From positions 186,001-250,000 of the forward strand of contig JAPOVK010000019.1 in assembly GCA_026708185.1 (NCBI GenBank): DNA of 64,000 nucleotides, written 5' to 3'. This document shows, piece after piece, positions 18,919-29,082 of this stretch (the stretch's first letter is position 1; every line of letters starts with the position of its first letter). The notes beneath the pieces were generated by a model, which made no database searches, had not been told where the DNA came from, and saw only the letters and a program-made list of their open reading frames with translations. This DNA comes from Gammaproteobacteria bacterium. Its GTDB lineage: Bacteria; Pseudomonadota; Gammaproteobacteria; Pseudomonadales; Azotimanducaceae. Both the position numbers and the translations under genes were made by a program.

Positions 18919-19884
18919 GTGAGCGACCGATCGATCGCCGTGGCAATTCCTTGTCTCAACGAGGCGCCGACGGTTGCGGCGGTGGCTGCCGATTTCCGGG
19001 CCGCATTCCCGGCAGCCACGATCTATGTGTACGACAACGGGTCGACCGACGGAACCGCGCAAGCCGCGACGGCGGCCGGGGCCGTGGTCCGCAGCGAAAC
19101 GACTCGCGGCAAGGGCAACGTCGTGCGCCGGATCTTCGCCGACGTGGATGCTGAAGTGTTCGTCCTGGTCGACGGCGACGCCACCTATCCCGCATCCGCG
19201 GCGCCCGCCATGGTCGCTACGCTGGTCGACCGCCAACTCGACATGGTGAGCGGCGCGCGCACGACGTCCGGGCGCGGCGCGTACAGGCCGGGCCATCGAG
19301 TCGGCAACGCCTTGATCACCGGGACGATCGGGTTGCTGTTCGGTCGCCGCTTCCGCGACATCCTGACGGGCTACCGCGTCCTGTCGCGGCGTTTCGTGAA
19401 GTCCTTCCCAGCGCTCTCGGCGGGTTTCGAGATCGAGACGGAGATCGCCGTTCACGCCTTGCAGATGCGTCTGCCCGCGACCGAGGTCGACGTGCCCTAC
19501 TCGGAGCGCCCGACGGGCTCGCCAAGCAAGCTCAGAACCGTCCGCGACGGGCTGGCCATCGCCAGGACGATCCTCGTCCTGATCAAGGAGGAGAAGCCCT
19601 TCCCCCTGTTCGCCGGTGTCGCAGTCGCGTTCGAAGCCGCGGCTACGGCCGTGGCCTGGCCCCTCTTGGCCGTATACCTCGCAACAGGGCTCGTCCCGCG
19701 CCTGCCGACGGCCGTTCTCGCAACCGGGCTCGCCCTGCTCGGCGCGCTCAGCCTTGCCGCCGGCGTGCTCCTCGACGCCATCACCCGGGGTCGCCGCGAG
19801 GCAAAGCGCCTCCAGTATCTCCGGTTCCCCGCGCCGGGCGGCGACGCGCGCGACGACGAAAGCCGGGCCTGCCGGCATTCCTAA
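18919..19884 (+). CDS. Glycosyltransferase family 2 (DPM-like) with C-terminal TM region
   Basis: VAIPCLNEAPTVAAVAADFRAAFPAATIYVYDNGSTDGTAQAA...VFVLVDGDATYPA...DILTGYRVLSRRFVKSFPALSAGFEIETEI. The upstream extension in the ORF track looks non-coding. Confidence 0.87.
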   Translation: MSDRSIAVAIPCLNEAPTVAAVAADFRAAFPAATIYVYDNGSTDGTAQAATAAGAVVRSETTRGKGNVVRRIFADVDAEVFVLVDGDATYPASAAPAMVATLVDRQLDMVSGARTTSGRGAYRPGHRVGNALITGTIGLLFGRRFRDILTGYRVLSRRFVKSFPALSAGFEIETEIAVHALQMRLPATEVDVPYSERPTGSPSKLRTVRDGLAIARTILVLIKEEKPFPLFAGVAVAFEAAATAVAWPLLAVYLATGLVPRLPTAVLATGLALLGALSLAAGVLLDAITRGRREAKRLQYLRFPAPGGDARDDESRACRHS

Positions 19885-19894
19885 CGTCCGTCCG

Positions 19895-21754
19895 TTGCAG
19901 GCAAGGGAACGGCGCACCGCTGCGCCGCACCGCCGCGGACGAGCGGCCGCATTCGGCACCTACGCGCTGGTCGCCGCCATCGTATCGACACTGCTCGCGT
20001 GGCCGCGGCTCTCGTCCGGAGCGGAGGTAGCTGATCTGCTGCACGGCCCCGACGACTTCATGCGGATGGCCCAGGTCGCCGATTGGCTGGACGGGCAGGC
20101 CTGGCGCGACACCGTGCAGCGCCGCCTCGACCCGCCGGACGGCGTGCCGATGCATTGGTCGAGGCTCGCGGACGTGCCGCTCGGTGCCGCGATCATGGCT
20201 GCCGAGGGTACGCTCGGGCGCGAGCGCGCGATGCACGCCGCCGCGTTGGCGGTGCCCGCGCTGCTCGGCGGCATCCTGGTAGCCCTGTTCTTCTGGCTCG
20301 CCGGCCCGCTCGCGCCAGCGGCCCGGTTCATGGCACCCCTCACCGCCCTGCCGGCGCTGCTCATGCCGCTGGTCCAGTTCCGCCCCGGACGCGTCGACCA
20401 CCACGGCTTGCAGCTCGTCCTGTTGGCGCTTGCGGTCGGCTTCCTGTTCCGTTCGCTCGGCAGCGGCCGTGCTCGACCGGCGGCAGCCGCCGGTGGGGTG
20501 ACCGGTGTGTCGCTGGCCGTGGGTCTGGAGACATTGCCGTTCGTCGCGACGGCGGCGGGCTGTCTCGCCCTCGCCGCTGTCCTGCGCCGCGATGCCGCGT
20601 CCTCCTTCGCGGCCTTCGGTGCCTCGCTCTGCATGGTGGCGGCGACGCTGCTTCTGCTCACCGTGCCGCTGTCCGAGTGGCCGGTGCCGACCTGCGACCG
20701 CCTGTCGCTGCCGCACCTCGCGGGTGCCGCGTGCTGCGCGGCGGCTGGCGGCGCCGCGGTCGCGCTCCGCCGGATGCGTCCGGCATCGGGAAGGCCGGTC
20801 CGCCTTTGCGTCGTCGCCGGGGTGGGTGTGGCGGGCCTGGGCTTTGTCGTCGCGCTCTTTCCGCAGTGCGCGCTCGGCCCCTACGCCGAGATGTCCGCCG
20901 AGGTCCGCTACTGGTTCGACAAGGTCCGGGAAGCTCGCTCGTTGGTCGAGTTCTACGCCGACCGGCCCGGCACCGCGGTCGCATTCGCCCTTCTGCCCCT
21001 GGCCGCGTCCGTCGCCGCGGCCTTGCACCTCGCTCAACACGCCGGCGCCCACGTCGTCGTGCAACGGATCGCCCTCCTGGGGCTCGTCCTTTCAGGGGTG
21101 GCGGTCCTTGCCTGGCAGATCCGCGGCGCCAGCTACGCCGGACTGACCGGCGCGGTGGCGCTGGTGCCCCTAGCAGCCGCGCTGAACGCACGCGCCGAGA
21201 CCCTCCGGCGGCTGCACGCTCGGCTTGCGCTACGCCTCGCCATGCCCGTGGCGTGCGTCGCGGCCATGGTCCTGCCCGGCGCAATCCAGGTCGCGTTGAG
21301 ACCTGCGGACGGGAACGGCAGCGAACCGGGTTGCGACTTGGCCGGCGTACTGGACTCCCTCAACGATCCGGCAGGCCTGGGCCGCAAACCGACTACGCTT
21401 GCCGCGCCGATCGACCTCGGCCCGGAGATACTCCTCCGCACGCCCCACGGCGTGCTCGCGGCGCCCTACCACCGCAATGTCCGTGGGCTTGCCGACCACC
21501 GGCGGATCTTCGCGGGGGACGAAGCCGAGGCCCTTGCGACTATCGGCCGCCGCGGCATCGAGGCGGTTCTCTTCTGTCCCAGATACGTCCACATGACGGC
21601 GCATCCCGGCATGTCGGCGTTCCTCAACGACCGGCTAGCCCATGATCGGCCGCCGGACTGGCTGGTGCCGGTGGCGCGCGGCGAAGCGCTGGTGCTGTTT
21701 CGCGTGGATCTCGAACGCGCGATTCACGAGCGCGCGAGTGCTCCCGCTGGTTGA
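19895..21754 (+). CDS. Multi-pass membrane protein, GT-C glycosyltransferase-like
   Basis: LLHGPDDFMRMAQVADWLDGQAWRDTVQRRLDPPDGVPMHWSRLADVPLGA then many TM helices with VQFRPGRVDHHGLQLVLLALAVG. Start approximate (TTG at 19895). Confidence 0.65.
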   Translation: MQARERRTAAPHRRGRAAAFGTYALVAAIVSTLLAWPRLSSGAEVADLLHGPDDFMRMAQVADWLDGQAWRDTVQRRLDPPDGVPMHWSRLADVPLGAAIMAAEGTLGRERAMHAAALAVPALLGGILVALFFWLAGPLAPAARFMAPLTALPALLMPLVQFRPGRVDHHGLQLVLLALAVGFLFRSLGSGRARPAAAAGGVTGVSLAVGLETLPFVATAAGCLALAAVLRRDAASSFAAFGASLCMVAATLLLLTVPLSEWPVPTCDRLSLPHLAGAACCAAAGGAAVALRRMRPASGRPVRLCVVAGVGVAGLGFVVALFPQCALGPYAEMSAEVRYWFDKVREARSLVEFYADRPGTAVAFALLPLAASVAAALHLAQHAGAHVVVQRIALLGLVLSGVAVLAWQIRGASYAGLTGAVALVPLAAALNARAETLRRLHARLALRLAMPVACVAAMVLPGAIQVALRPADGNGSEPGCDLAGVLDSLNDPAGLGRKPTTLAAPIDLGPEILLRTPHGVLAAPYHRNVRGLADHRRIFAGDEAEALATIGRRGIEAVLFCPRYVHMTAHPGMSAFLNDRLAHDRPPDWLVPVARGEALVLFRVDLERAIHERASAPAG

Positions 21755-23466
21755 GAAGCCCGCGCCCTTGCTTGGGCCGGTGACGCAATAGGGCACGGCG
21801 GGGCGAGCGCACGCCGATCTGGCGCGCTGTCGTCGCCTCCTTCGCGCAGCCCGTTGCCAGCCCGGTGACGCGTCGCCGAGATGCCTTCGCCCTTTGTCGC
21901 GCCACCCGAGACCAGTGCCGTTACGTCGCAGAACCGGTAGATGCTGCTCGGCGACGGATAGACGAAACTCCTGTGCGGCAGCATCGCCATCCCGGTCCCG
22001 GACAGGCCGTTGAAGATGGTCCGCCAGTTGTTTACGGGCGTCGCGATCGCCCCGCGGGAAACGTCCATTCCGGTTGGCAAGCGCAGGGCGTTTACGATCC
22101 CCATCTTCATCCTCAGATCGCGCGGCGTCATTTCCCCGAATCGACCCGGCCTCCTACGCAACGACGCCGGCCAAGGCCCCTCGTCCGACTGGATCGCGAA
22201 CAGCAGTTCGCGCCCCCCGTCTCCTCGTCGTTCCATCTGCCGATCGATCACGCGAAGGATCACGCCGTTGAAGTACGCGAGGTATTCCGCGAAGGCCGCC
22301 TTGAAGTCGCGCCAGTCCGTCTTCCCATGGCGGTACACCAACGGCTCGTCGAGGCATTCGCCAGAGGCATCCATCGCAATGGGCTGATGGGGGACGATCA
22401 TGTGTGCGAAGACGAAGACCGGCGCCGGGCCGTTCCCGACCTCCGCGAGCCGCTCGAACTTGCGGCGGATGCGATGGCACTCGGTCTTGTCATGTTCGTC
22501 GGAGAACCAGCTCGCCACATCCAAGGCGGGCGTCCGCTCGAGAAGCAATCGCTCGACCTCCGACCAGTTGGCGACGAACTCGTCCAGGTAACCCTGGTAG
22601 TTCACGTCCGCCCAACGGTTGAGCCGCGTGGGCTCCCACCAGTTGCCGTAGTTGTGGAACTCGTAGCCGAGAGCCAGCAGCCGACGCACGACGGCGTTGT
22701 CCTCGAGCGCGACGTAGAGGGGCCTTCTGTCCCCCGTCCCTGTCCCGTAGGTCGTGGAGAATCCGTCGAGGTATCCGCTGTTGAGAGTGGACGCCAGGGA
22801 CTGGAACGTCGTCGGGTAGTTCGCTCGGGCGTCTTCCTCGACCACGAATCCACGACGCCTGAGCGCCGCATAGAATGCCGCGTTGTCCACGCCGAACTCC
22901 CGCTCGAGCGTCTCGGAACTTGGATAGCGGTCGGGCACAACGTAGATGATGTCGGGGAGCGGCGTTTTCCGGTCGGCCACGGGACCCGCGGGGGCGCGCG
23001 CGAAGTCCTCGTCGATGATCGGCGGGGGGGCATGGAAGAGCGACGGCGCGGTCACCAAGCAAGTGGCCGCAGCGACCAACACGCCGATCACTAGCGCGTA
23101 GCGGGCACCCCGCAGTGGGTCGACCCGACGCAGCACGAGGTGGACGGCCAAGGGGATGCCGAGCATCGACCACCACGCCAAGGCGATGCGGTACACCGGG
23201 TCGAAGTACGCAAGGCCGTCCCGGAGCTGGGAATACAGGAACAAGGCATAGAGCGCCGCGGGGAACAAGCGGCCGGCCGCCGGCGCGAAGGCCATCAGGG
23301 CGGCGGTGACCAGCAGGGCAGTCGAGCCGATGACGGCAAGTGGTCGCAAGACGTCCGCCAACCCGATGTAGCCCCGGTTGTCCAGCATCGCGCCTGCGAC
23401 GACAGCCAATACGACGCAAACGGAAACCTGCGGCCATAGCAGGCACTCCCGCCACGTGGCCTTCAC
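21724..23466 (-). CDS. Membrane-anchored sulfatase/alkaline-phosphatase-superfamily protein
   Basis: N-terminal TM region, then LPDIIYVVPDRYPSSETLEREFGVDNAAFYAALRRRGFVVEEDARANYPTTFQSLASTLNSGYLDGF and VFAHMIVPHQPIAMDASGECL. Overlaps the convergent gene by 31 nt. Confidence 0.7.
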   Translation of the reverse strand: MKATWRECLLWPQVSVCVVLAVVAGAMLDNRGYIGLADVLRPLAVIGSTALLVTAALMAFAPAAGRLFPAALYALFLYSQLRDGLAYFDPVYRIALAWWSMLGIPLAVHLVLRRVDPLRGARYALVIGVLVAAATCLVTAPSLFHAPPPIIDEDFARAPAGPVADRKTPLPDIIYVVPDRYPSSETLEREFGVDNAAFYAALRRRGFVVEEDARANYPTTFQSLASTLNSGYLDGFSTTYGTGTGDRRPLYVALEDNAVVRRLLALGYEFHNYGNWWEPTRLNRWADVNYQGYLDEFVANWSEVERLLLERTPALDVASWFSDEHDKTECHRIRRKFERLAEVGNGPAPVFVFAHMIVPHQPIAMDASGECLDEPLVYRHGKTDWRDFKAAFAEYLAYFNGVILRVIDRQMERRGDGGRELLFAIQSDEGPWPASLRRRPGRFGEMTPRDLRMKMGIVNALRLPTGMDVSRGAIATPVNNWRTIFNGLSGTGMAMLPHRSFVYPSPSSIYRFCDVTALVSGGATKGEGISATRHRAGNGLREGGDDSAPDRRALAPPCPIASPAQARARASQPAGALARS

Positions 23467-24923
23467 TGCGCGTCCCGAACGAACCAGACGATCTCGCGGC
23501 CAGACTGCGAAACCGTGCGCTGCGCGACAACCCGGGCATGGCGGTGAAGCGCCGCGAGGAACGCATCGAAGGAGTAGCCCGGGAAAGCGTCGTCACGCAG
23601 CGAGAGCATCCTTTGGACGGCGCGGTCGTCCTTGGGCACGAACTCGATCAGCCCGCAAGGCGCCAGGGACGTGATCCAGCGGACGACGTCGGCGAGCGGG
23701 ATGTTCCGACCTAGGACGACATGGTGCACGAAGGCAAGTGCCATCACGGCCTCGACGTCCGCGCAGCGCTCGACCAGACCCCTGTGCTCCCTGCCGTTCC
23801 ATCCTTGGCCCGGACTAGGATCGGTACAGTCCTGGTACAGCGGCAGCAAATCGAGCGTCGCCCGGTGGGCATGCGCGAACGCCCGTTCCAGGGCGCCGTG
23901 GTCGTTCTCAAGGCCCACGACCTTCTGGGCGCCCGCCCGCAAGGCCAAGCCCGCGTACTCGCCGGTGTTGCAGCCGAGGTCCAGCAGCAGCGCAGGCCGC
24001 ACGGACCGTGCGAAACACTCTACCAGGGCACGTTTCGCCGCGGCTTCCGCTCTGTCGTACGTCGCGCCCCAAGCGTAGTCCTGCCACGTGCTAGGGCCCT
24101 GCGCACGTGGTCTGAGCACAGCGATCCAGTCGCGCAACTGGAGCAGAAGACTACGGTATCGCGACATGGGGAGGCCGCGTGCTTGAGCACGGGTCGCGCG
24201 GGTCTCGACCCAGCCGCCGGCATGCGCCTGCAACCGACCAGGGGCGATGACGTGCAGGAGCATGCCAAGCGACAGGAGGTGATGCCACCTCGCCAGGTGA
24301 GCGACCTCCTCGACCGCGATGCCTTCGGGACGCCCCCGGAACCAGTCCTGGAAAGGCACACCGAACTTGGACCGAAGTAGCAGAGGGTAGAGGAACTGCT
24401 GGCAGAACTGCCGGTAACCGGCCCAGTGTTCGTTCGCCCTGTAGCGCCGGAGGGACAGCACGTCGACGAATACCGGCCGCGTACCCAGGAACTGGACGTT
24501 GTAGGCGGAACCGTCCGACAGGGCGATCCGGTGGTCAAGCAGTTCGATCTGCAAATCGAGGTGGGCCAGGGCGGCGGCCTTCAGGGCACCGAAGGACCAC
24601 TCGTAGGGATAGGACCAGAACGGGATGCGGGGGTGCTCCAGAACCAAGCCGCCGGTTGGGGCGTCGCCACCAAGAACCCCGGGGTCGACCTCGTCAGCCC
24701 CCAGAACGGCACCCCTTTGCACCAAGCGCTGGAAGACCTCGGAGCCGTTCACGAACAGCCAGTCTTGGAGACCTGCGCGGTGGACTGCCCTGAAGATCCT
24801 GCCGTCGACATGGTGAACCCGACCTGCCGGGTCCCTGAAAGACGCCGGATCGATCACTGGTCGTCCGGATCGCTCTCCGCCTTCCCGCCGCTGTTCGCCC
24901 CGGGTGCCTCGGGTTCCTCGCAC
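23463..24923 (-). CDS. Class I SAM-dependent methyltransferase
   Basis: LLLDLGCNTGEYAGLALRAGAQKVVGLENDHGALERAFAHA (motif I) and MALAFVHHVVLGRNIPLADVVRWITSLA; overlaps the downstream gene by 4 nt. Confidence 0.77.
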   Translation of the reverse strand: MRGTRGTRGEQRREGGERSGRPVIDPASFRDPAGRVHHVDGRIFRAVHRAGLQDWLFVNGSEVFQRLVQRGAVLGADEVDPGVLGGDAPTGGLVLEHPRIPFWSYPYEWSFGALKAAALAHLDLQIELLDHRIALSDGSAYNVQFLGTRPVFVDVLSLRRYRANEHWAGYRQFCQQFLYPLLLRSKFGVPFQDWFRGRPEGIAVEEVAHLARWHHLLSLGMLLHVIAPGRLQAHAGGWVETRATRAQARGLPMSRYRSLLLQLRDWIAVLRPRAQGPSTWQDYAWGATYDRAEAAAKRALVECFARSVRPALLLDLGCNTGEYAGLALRAGAQKVVGLENDHGALERAFAHAHRATLDLLPLYQDCTDPSPGQGWNGREHRGLVERCADVEAVMALAFVHHVVLGRNIPLADVVRWITSLAPCGLIEFVPKDDRAVQRMLSLRDDAFPGYSFDAFLAALHRHARVVAQRTVSQSGREIVWFVRDAQ

Positions 24924-25159
24924 TTGGAACGACGCCGGAAGATCGAAAAGAGCTTGGTCACCCGGGCACGGAAGTAAAGCGCCAGCGCGGCGATGCCCGC
25001 GACCGTCCCTTGCAGCACGATGCTAAGGGTTCCGGGATCGACGTAGGCATGCGCTGGCCGGCAGGTCACGACGACGACCACGAATGCGACGAGAGGCGCG
25101 GTGGTCGGGCCTAGCCGGTGCAGCCCCCATCTCGTGTGGACTGGCATCTCAAGCCCCAA
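24854..25159 (-). CDS. Small membrane protein with YVDPGT motif
   Basis: HAYVDPGTLSIVLQGTVAGIAALALYFRARVTKLFSIFRRR; overlaps the methyltransferase start. Confidence 0.65.
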   Translation of the reverse strand: MGLEMPVHTRWGLHRLGPTTAPLVAFVVVVVTCRPAHAYVDPGTLSIVLQGTVAGIAALALYFRARVTKLFSIFRRRSKCEEPEAPGANSGGKAESDPDDQ

Positions 25160-25172
25160 CCCGCATCTGCGC

Positions 25173-26468
25173 CTACAGGTCGGCGCCGACGGCTTCCCCG
25201 TGCTGGCTGTAGTCGAGGCCCTCGGCCTCCTCCTCCGGCGTCACACGCAGTCCCATCGTCAGCTTGATGCCGTAGAGGATCACCGCCGTACCGACCGCGC
25301 TCCACCCGGCAACGGCGAGCACGCCCTCGATCTGCACCCACACCTGCCAGATGTTGCCTTCGACCGCGCCCGACGCGTTGCCGATCTCCTCGAGGGCGAA
25401 CACCCCGGTGAGCACGGCGCCGAGAAGGCCGCCGATGCCGTGGATGCCAAACACGTCCAGCGCGTCGTCGTAGCCGAGGGCGTACTTCAGCCAGGCGCAC
25501 GCCCAGCAGCACGTGAAGCCGGCCAGCACGCCGATGGTGACCGCCCCGGCGGGTGACACGAAACCGGCGGCCGGGGTCACGGCGACGAGCCCCGCCACCG
25601 TGCCCGAGACGAGCCCGAGGACGCTCGGCTTCTTCAGCACGGACCACTCGTAGAACATCCAGGTCAGCCCGCCCGCCGCGGCCGAAGCCTGCGTGACCAG
25701 CATCGCGAGCGCAGCGTTACTCCCGGCGGACAGCGACGACCCGGCGCTGAAGCCGAACCAGCCGATCCACAGCAGCGAGACACCGATGACGCTGAATAGC
25801 GGGTTGTGCGGGGCCATGTTCTCCGCGCCGTAGCCCGTCCGCTTGCCCACGATCAGACAGGCGACGAGCCCGGCCACACCCGCGTTGATGTGCACGATCG
25901 TCCCGCCTGCGTAGTCGAGCACCCCTTCCTCCTTGAGGAACCCGCCGCCCCAGATCCAGTGGACCACCGGCGCGTAGACGACCACGGACCACAGCGCGAC
26001 GAACACCACGACGGACGAGAACTTCATCCGATCGGCGACGGCACCCGTGATGAGCGCGGCAGCAACGACGGCGAAGCCCAGCTGGAACACCACGTACAGC
26101 GACTCGGGGAACGTCCCGCGCAACGCCTCGAGGTCGAGGTCGGCGAGGAACAGCATCCCGAAGTCGCCGATCAGCTCGTTGTCCCCCGAGAACGCCAGGC
26201 TGTAGCCGACCAGGATCCAGATCGTCGAGACGACGCAGCAGATGGCGAAGCACTGTCCGGCAATGGACAGCATGTTCTTGCGGCGCACCATTCCGCCGTA
26301 AAAGAGGGCGATCCCGGGCACCGTCATCATGAGGCCGAGCACGGTCGCCATCAGCATCCACGCGGTCGTGCCGCTGTCGAGCACGGCGGGGGCCTGCGAG
26401 CCGGCCGCGGGCACGGCAGCCAGCGCGATCAACGCCGCGACCGGGGCTGCCAACAGTTTCACGTCCAT
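25173..26468 (-). CDS. amt: Ammonium transporter, Amt family (copy 2)
   Basis: TTAWMLMATVLGLMMTVPGIALFYGGMVRRKNMLSIAGQCFAI...DYAGGTIVHINAGVAGLVACLIVG...GIHGIGGLLGAVLTGVFA. Confidence 0.95.
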   Translation of the reverse strand: MDVKLLAAPVAALIALAAVPAAGSQAPAVLDSGTTAWMLMATVLGLMMTVPGIALFYGGMVRRKNMLSIAGQCFAICCVVSTIWILVGYSLAFSGDNELIGDFGMLFLADLDLEALRGTFPESLYVVFQLGFAVVAAALITGAVADRMKFSSVVVFVALWSVVVYAPVVHWIWGGGFLKEEGVLDYAGGTIVHINAGVAGLVACLIVGKRTGYGAENMAPHNPLFSVIGVSLLWIGWFGFSAGSSLSAGSNAALAMLVTQASAAAGGLTWMFYEWSVLKKPSVLGLVSGTVAGLVAVTPAAGFVSPAGAVTIGVLAGFTCCWACAWLKYALGYDDALDVFGIHGIGGLLGAVLTGVFALEEIGNASGAVEGNIWQVWVQIEGVLAVAGWSAVGTAVILYGIKLTMGLRVTPEEEAEGLDYSQHGEAVGADL

Positions 26469-26833
26469 CTAATGCTCCGATTCTGTTTTCCGGTGGCGGC
26501 GCACCGCTTGCTGTACCGATCGCCGGCAGCACCCAAAGGCCCGCGGCCAGCGGCGTCGTACTACCGAACCAAGCACACCTTGCGTGTCGCGCGTTCCCTC
26601 GCCCGCCGACCGGGGCAACAGTGGGCCGGGCCGCTCCGGCTATGTTCGCTATCCGCCCGGTGCCACGCGCACCCAGCCGCCAGGCCGACCACCCGTAGCG
26701 CACTCCATTCGACCAAGTCGGCAGCCCGTGACGGGATTGCGACCGTTCAACGTGCTTGGCGCCAAAGCGCGATGGAGCATCGCAGAAACCCGCCGGATCA
26801 GTCAAACACCGCGCGTTGGGCCGTCGTGCGACG

Positions 26834-28744
26834 ATGTCCTCGCGGTTGACGTGTATGGGTGCAAGATGCAAGGTAGCAACTCCCCGTCCCGGAGCGGGAA
26901 ACCGCGACACGTTGACCCCTGCCGAACAGAATACGTTGCCGACAGGCTACCGTCTGCTCGGCCAATACGAGATTCTTGAGGCGACGTCCCTCGGCGTTGC
27001 CAGCGTGAAGTACACGGCCGTGGCCGACGATGGCCGCGTGGTCGTGGAGGAGTACTTTCCGCCGCGGCTCGCCGTGCGCCTCGATACAGGCGAGGTCGGC
27101 GCGGATCCGCGTCGCGCAGAGGAGTTCGAGGCAGGTCTCGCGGCGTTTCTCGCCACTGCGAGGCTGCTCGCCGGCGTGAACCGGGAGACCGTGGTCGCCG
27201 TACGCCAATGGACAGACGCGAACGGCACCGGCTACTTGGTAACCCGGGAGGTCGAGGGCGAAACGCTCGGCGGCCGTCTGGCACCCGACGGGACGTTGCC
27301 GCCCGACGAGATCGAATCCGTGTTCAGCGTGCTCGTCGACGGGCTGGAGGCGGCGCACGCGGCGGGCCTCCTGCACAGGCAGATCAGTCCCGACGCCATC
27401 CTGCTCCGAACGGACGGCGTGCCGGTTCTCCGCGATTTCGGCGTCGGTACGGAGGTCGCGCGGTCGGCGCGCCAGGTGTTCCGGCAGCGGCACCGGAGCC
27501 GCGCGAACATCGTGCCCGGCTACGCCGCGCTCGAGCAGTATTCTGACCTCGGCCGAGAGGGGCCGTGGACGGACGTATACGGCCTTGGGGCCGTCCTGCA
27601 CCGTTGCGTATTTGGCGCTGCGCCCGATGACGCGCCGTTCCGCCAGGTCCGCGGCGACACGGCACCCGCCGCCCGTTTCGAGGCATCGCTTCCGGACCGC
27701 ATGCGCGCGGCCATCGACCAGGCCCTCGCACTGCGGATCGCGGCACGGCCGCAGAGCCTGCCAGCCTGGCGGGGCATGCTCTTCGAGACCGCCTACCGGA
27801 GCTCGTCCGCAGTCCGCGCGGGACGCACCTCTGCGCGCGGCTTCGGTCGCGCCTCCTCCGTGGTCGCGGCGCCCCAACGTACGCAGCAGCCAGTGCACCG
27901 CGGGAGCCGGGCGTCGGCGGATCCGGAGCAGCCACGACGCGCGCTGCGCTGGGTCGTGCCTGCCGCGGCCGCGACGGCCTTGACGGCGTTCATCACCTAC
28001 GTCGACACCGGCGTGCTGCGCGGCCATGACGCCGCAGACGCAGCGCCCGCGGTGCCGCGCGGCAACGACCCTTCGGAGCCGTTCACGGACGAGATGCGCT
28101 CGGGTGGCTCGGGACCCGCCATGCGCGTCGTCGAACAGGGCGCTCTGCGCACCGGATGCGCCGGGGCGGACTGCCCCGAGAGTGCCCCACCGCCCCGCAC
28201 CGTGACCGTCGAACGACCGTTCGCGCTGTCCGCGCGCGAGGTCACCTTCGAAGAATACGACCGATTCGCGGCTGCCGAGGCGCGAGCGCTGGTCCAGCCG
28301 GCGGCCTGGTCGGGTGCCCATCCGGTCGTCAACGTGTCATGGGACGATGCCGCGGCGTACGCCCAGTGGCTGTCCGCGGAGACCGGGCAAGCCTACCGGC
28401 TGCCCACCGAAGCCGAGTGGGAGTACGCCGCACACGCCGGCGCCGCGGACCCGCCCGGCGAGCCATCGGAGGCGCCGATGCCTTCGCCCAATCCCGCAGG
28501 CGCCGGGGCGGCCAACCCGTGGGGATTCCACGACATGGCGGGGAACGTCTCCGAGTGGGTCGCCGACTGCGTCGCCACCGCCGGGGCCGACAGCGCCGCG
28601 CGAGACCCCGCATGCTTGCGCGTCCGCCGCGGGGGCTCGTGGATCCACGGATCGAATGCCGATGTCGCCGTACGCGATGTAGGACCGGCCACGCGGCGCG
28701 CGCTCGACACGGGTTTCCGCGTCGCTCGAGCGGTGGACAGCTAA
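26834..28744 (+). CDS. Transmembrane pseudokinase fused to periplasmic FGE-sulfatase-like domain
   Basis: YRLLGQYEILEATSLGVASVKYTAVADDGRVVVEEYFPPRLA (kinase N-lobe, Lys position is Glu), GLLHRQISPDAILLRTDGVPVLRDFGVG (HRD is HRQ, DFG kept), one TM (WVVPAAAATALTAFITYVDTG), C-terminal VTFEEYDRFAAAE...VNVSWDDAAAYAQWLSAETGQAYRLPTEAEWEYAA...WGFHDMAGNVSEWVADC...RRGGSWIHG. Start uncertain. Confidence 0.82.
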   Translation: MSSRLTCMGARCKVATPRPGAGNRDTLTPAEQNTLPTGYRLLGQYEILEATSLGVASVKYTAVADDGRVVVEEYFPPRLAVRLDTGEVGADPRRAEEFEAGLAAFLATARLLAGVNRETVVAVRQWTDANGTGYLVTREVEGETLGGRLAPDGTLPPDEIESVFSVLVDGLEAAHAAGLLHRQISPDAILLRTDGVPVLRDFGVGTEVARSARQVFRQRHRSRANIVPGYAALEQYSDLGREGPWTDVYGLGAVLHRCVFGAAPDDAPFRQVRGDTAPAARFEASLPDRMRAAIDQALALRIAARPQSLPAWRGMLFETAYRSSSAVRAGRTSARGFGRASSVVAAPQRTQQPVHRGSRASADPEQPRRALRWVVPAAAATALTAFITYVDTGVLRGHDAADAAPAVPRGNDPSEPFTDEMRSGGSGPAMRVVEQGALRTGCAGADCPESAPPPRTVTVERPFALSAREVTFEEYDRFAAAEARALVQPAAWSGAHPVVNVSWDDAAAYAQWLSAETGQAYRLPTEAEWEYAAHAGAADPPGEPSEAPMPSPNPAGAGAANPWGFHDMAGNVSEWVADCVATAGADSAARDPACLRVRRGGSWIHGSNADVAVRDVGPATRRALDTGFRVARAVDS

Positions 28745-29082
28745 CCGCAGCGGGCGGGCGATCCGCGGTCGCCAGACGGCACGGCAGCACGGTCGTACGG
28801 CGCCGACAAGGGAGCGCGGTGTCTTCGGGTGCCGCCCCATCGCGCAGCCGGAGTTGCGTTGACGAATGTCTCACGGGTATTGTGGCGTCAGTCGCAGTTG
28901 CAGGACGACCGTCGGATTGCTAAGCCGAGGTCGCTGCAAGCTAGGGCAACCGCATCCACCGTTCCGTGGCGTGCAAGTGAGGATCGGCAAAGCGGCCGCG
29001 AGAGCACGTTCGACATCGGGGCGGGCGCTCCTGGCCACCGTGCGCCGGCGACATCGATTTGACGAAGGTAAGGAGGCAAGTT

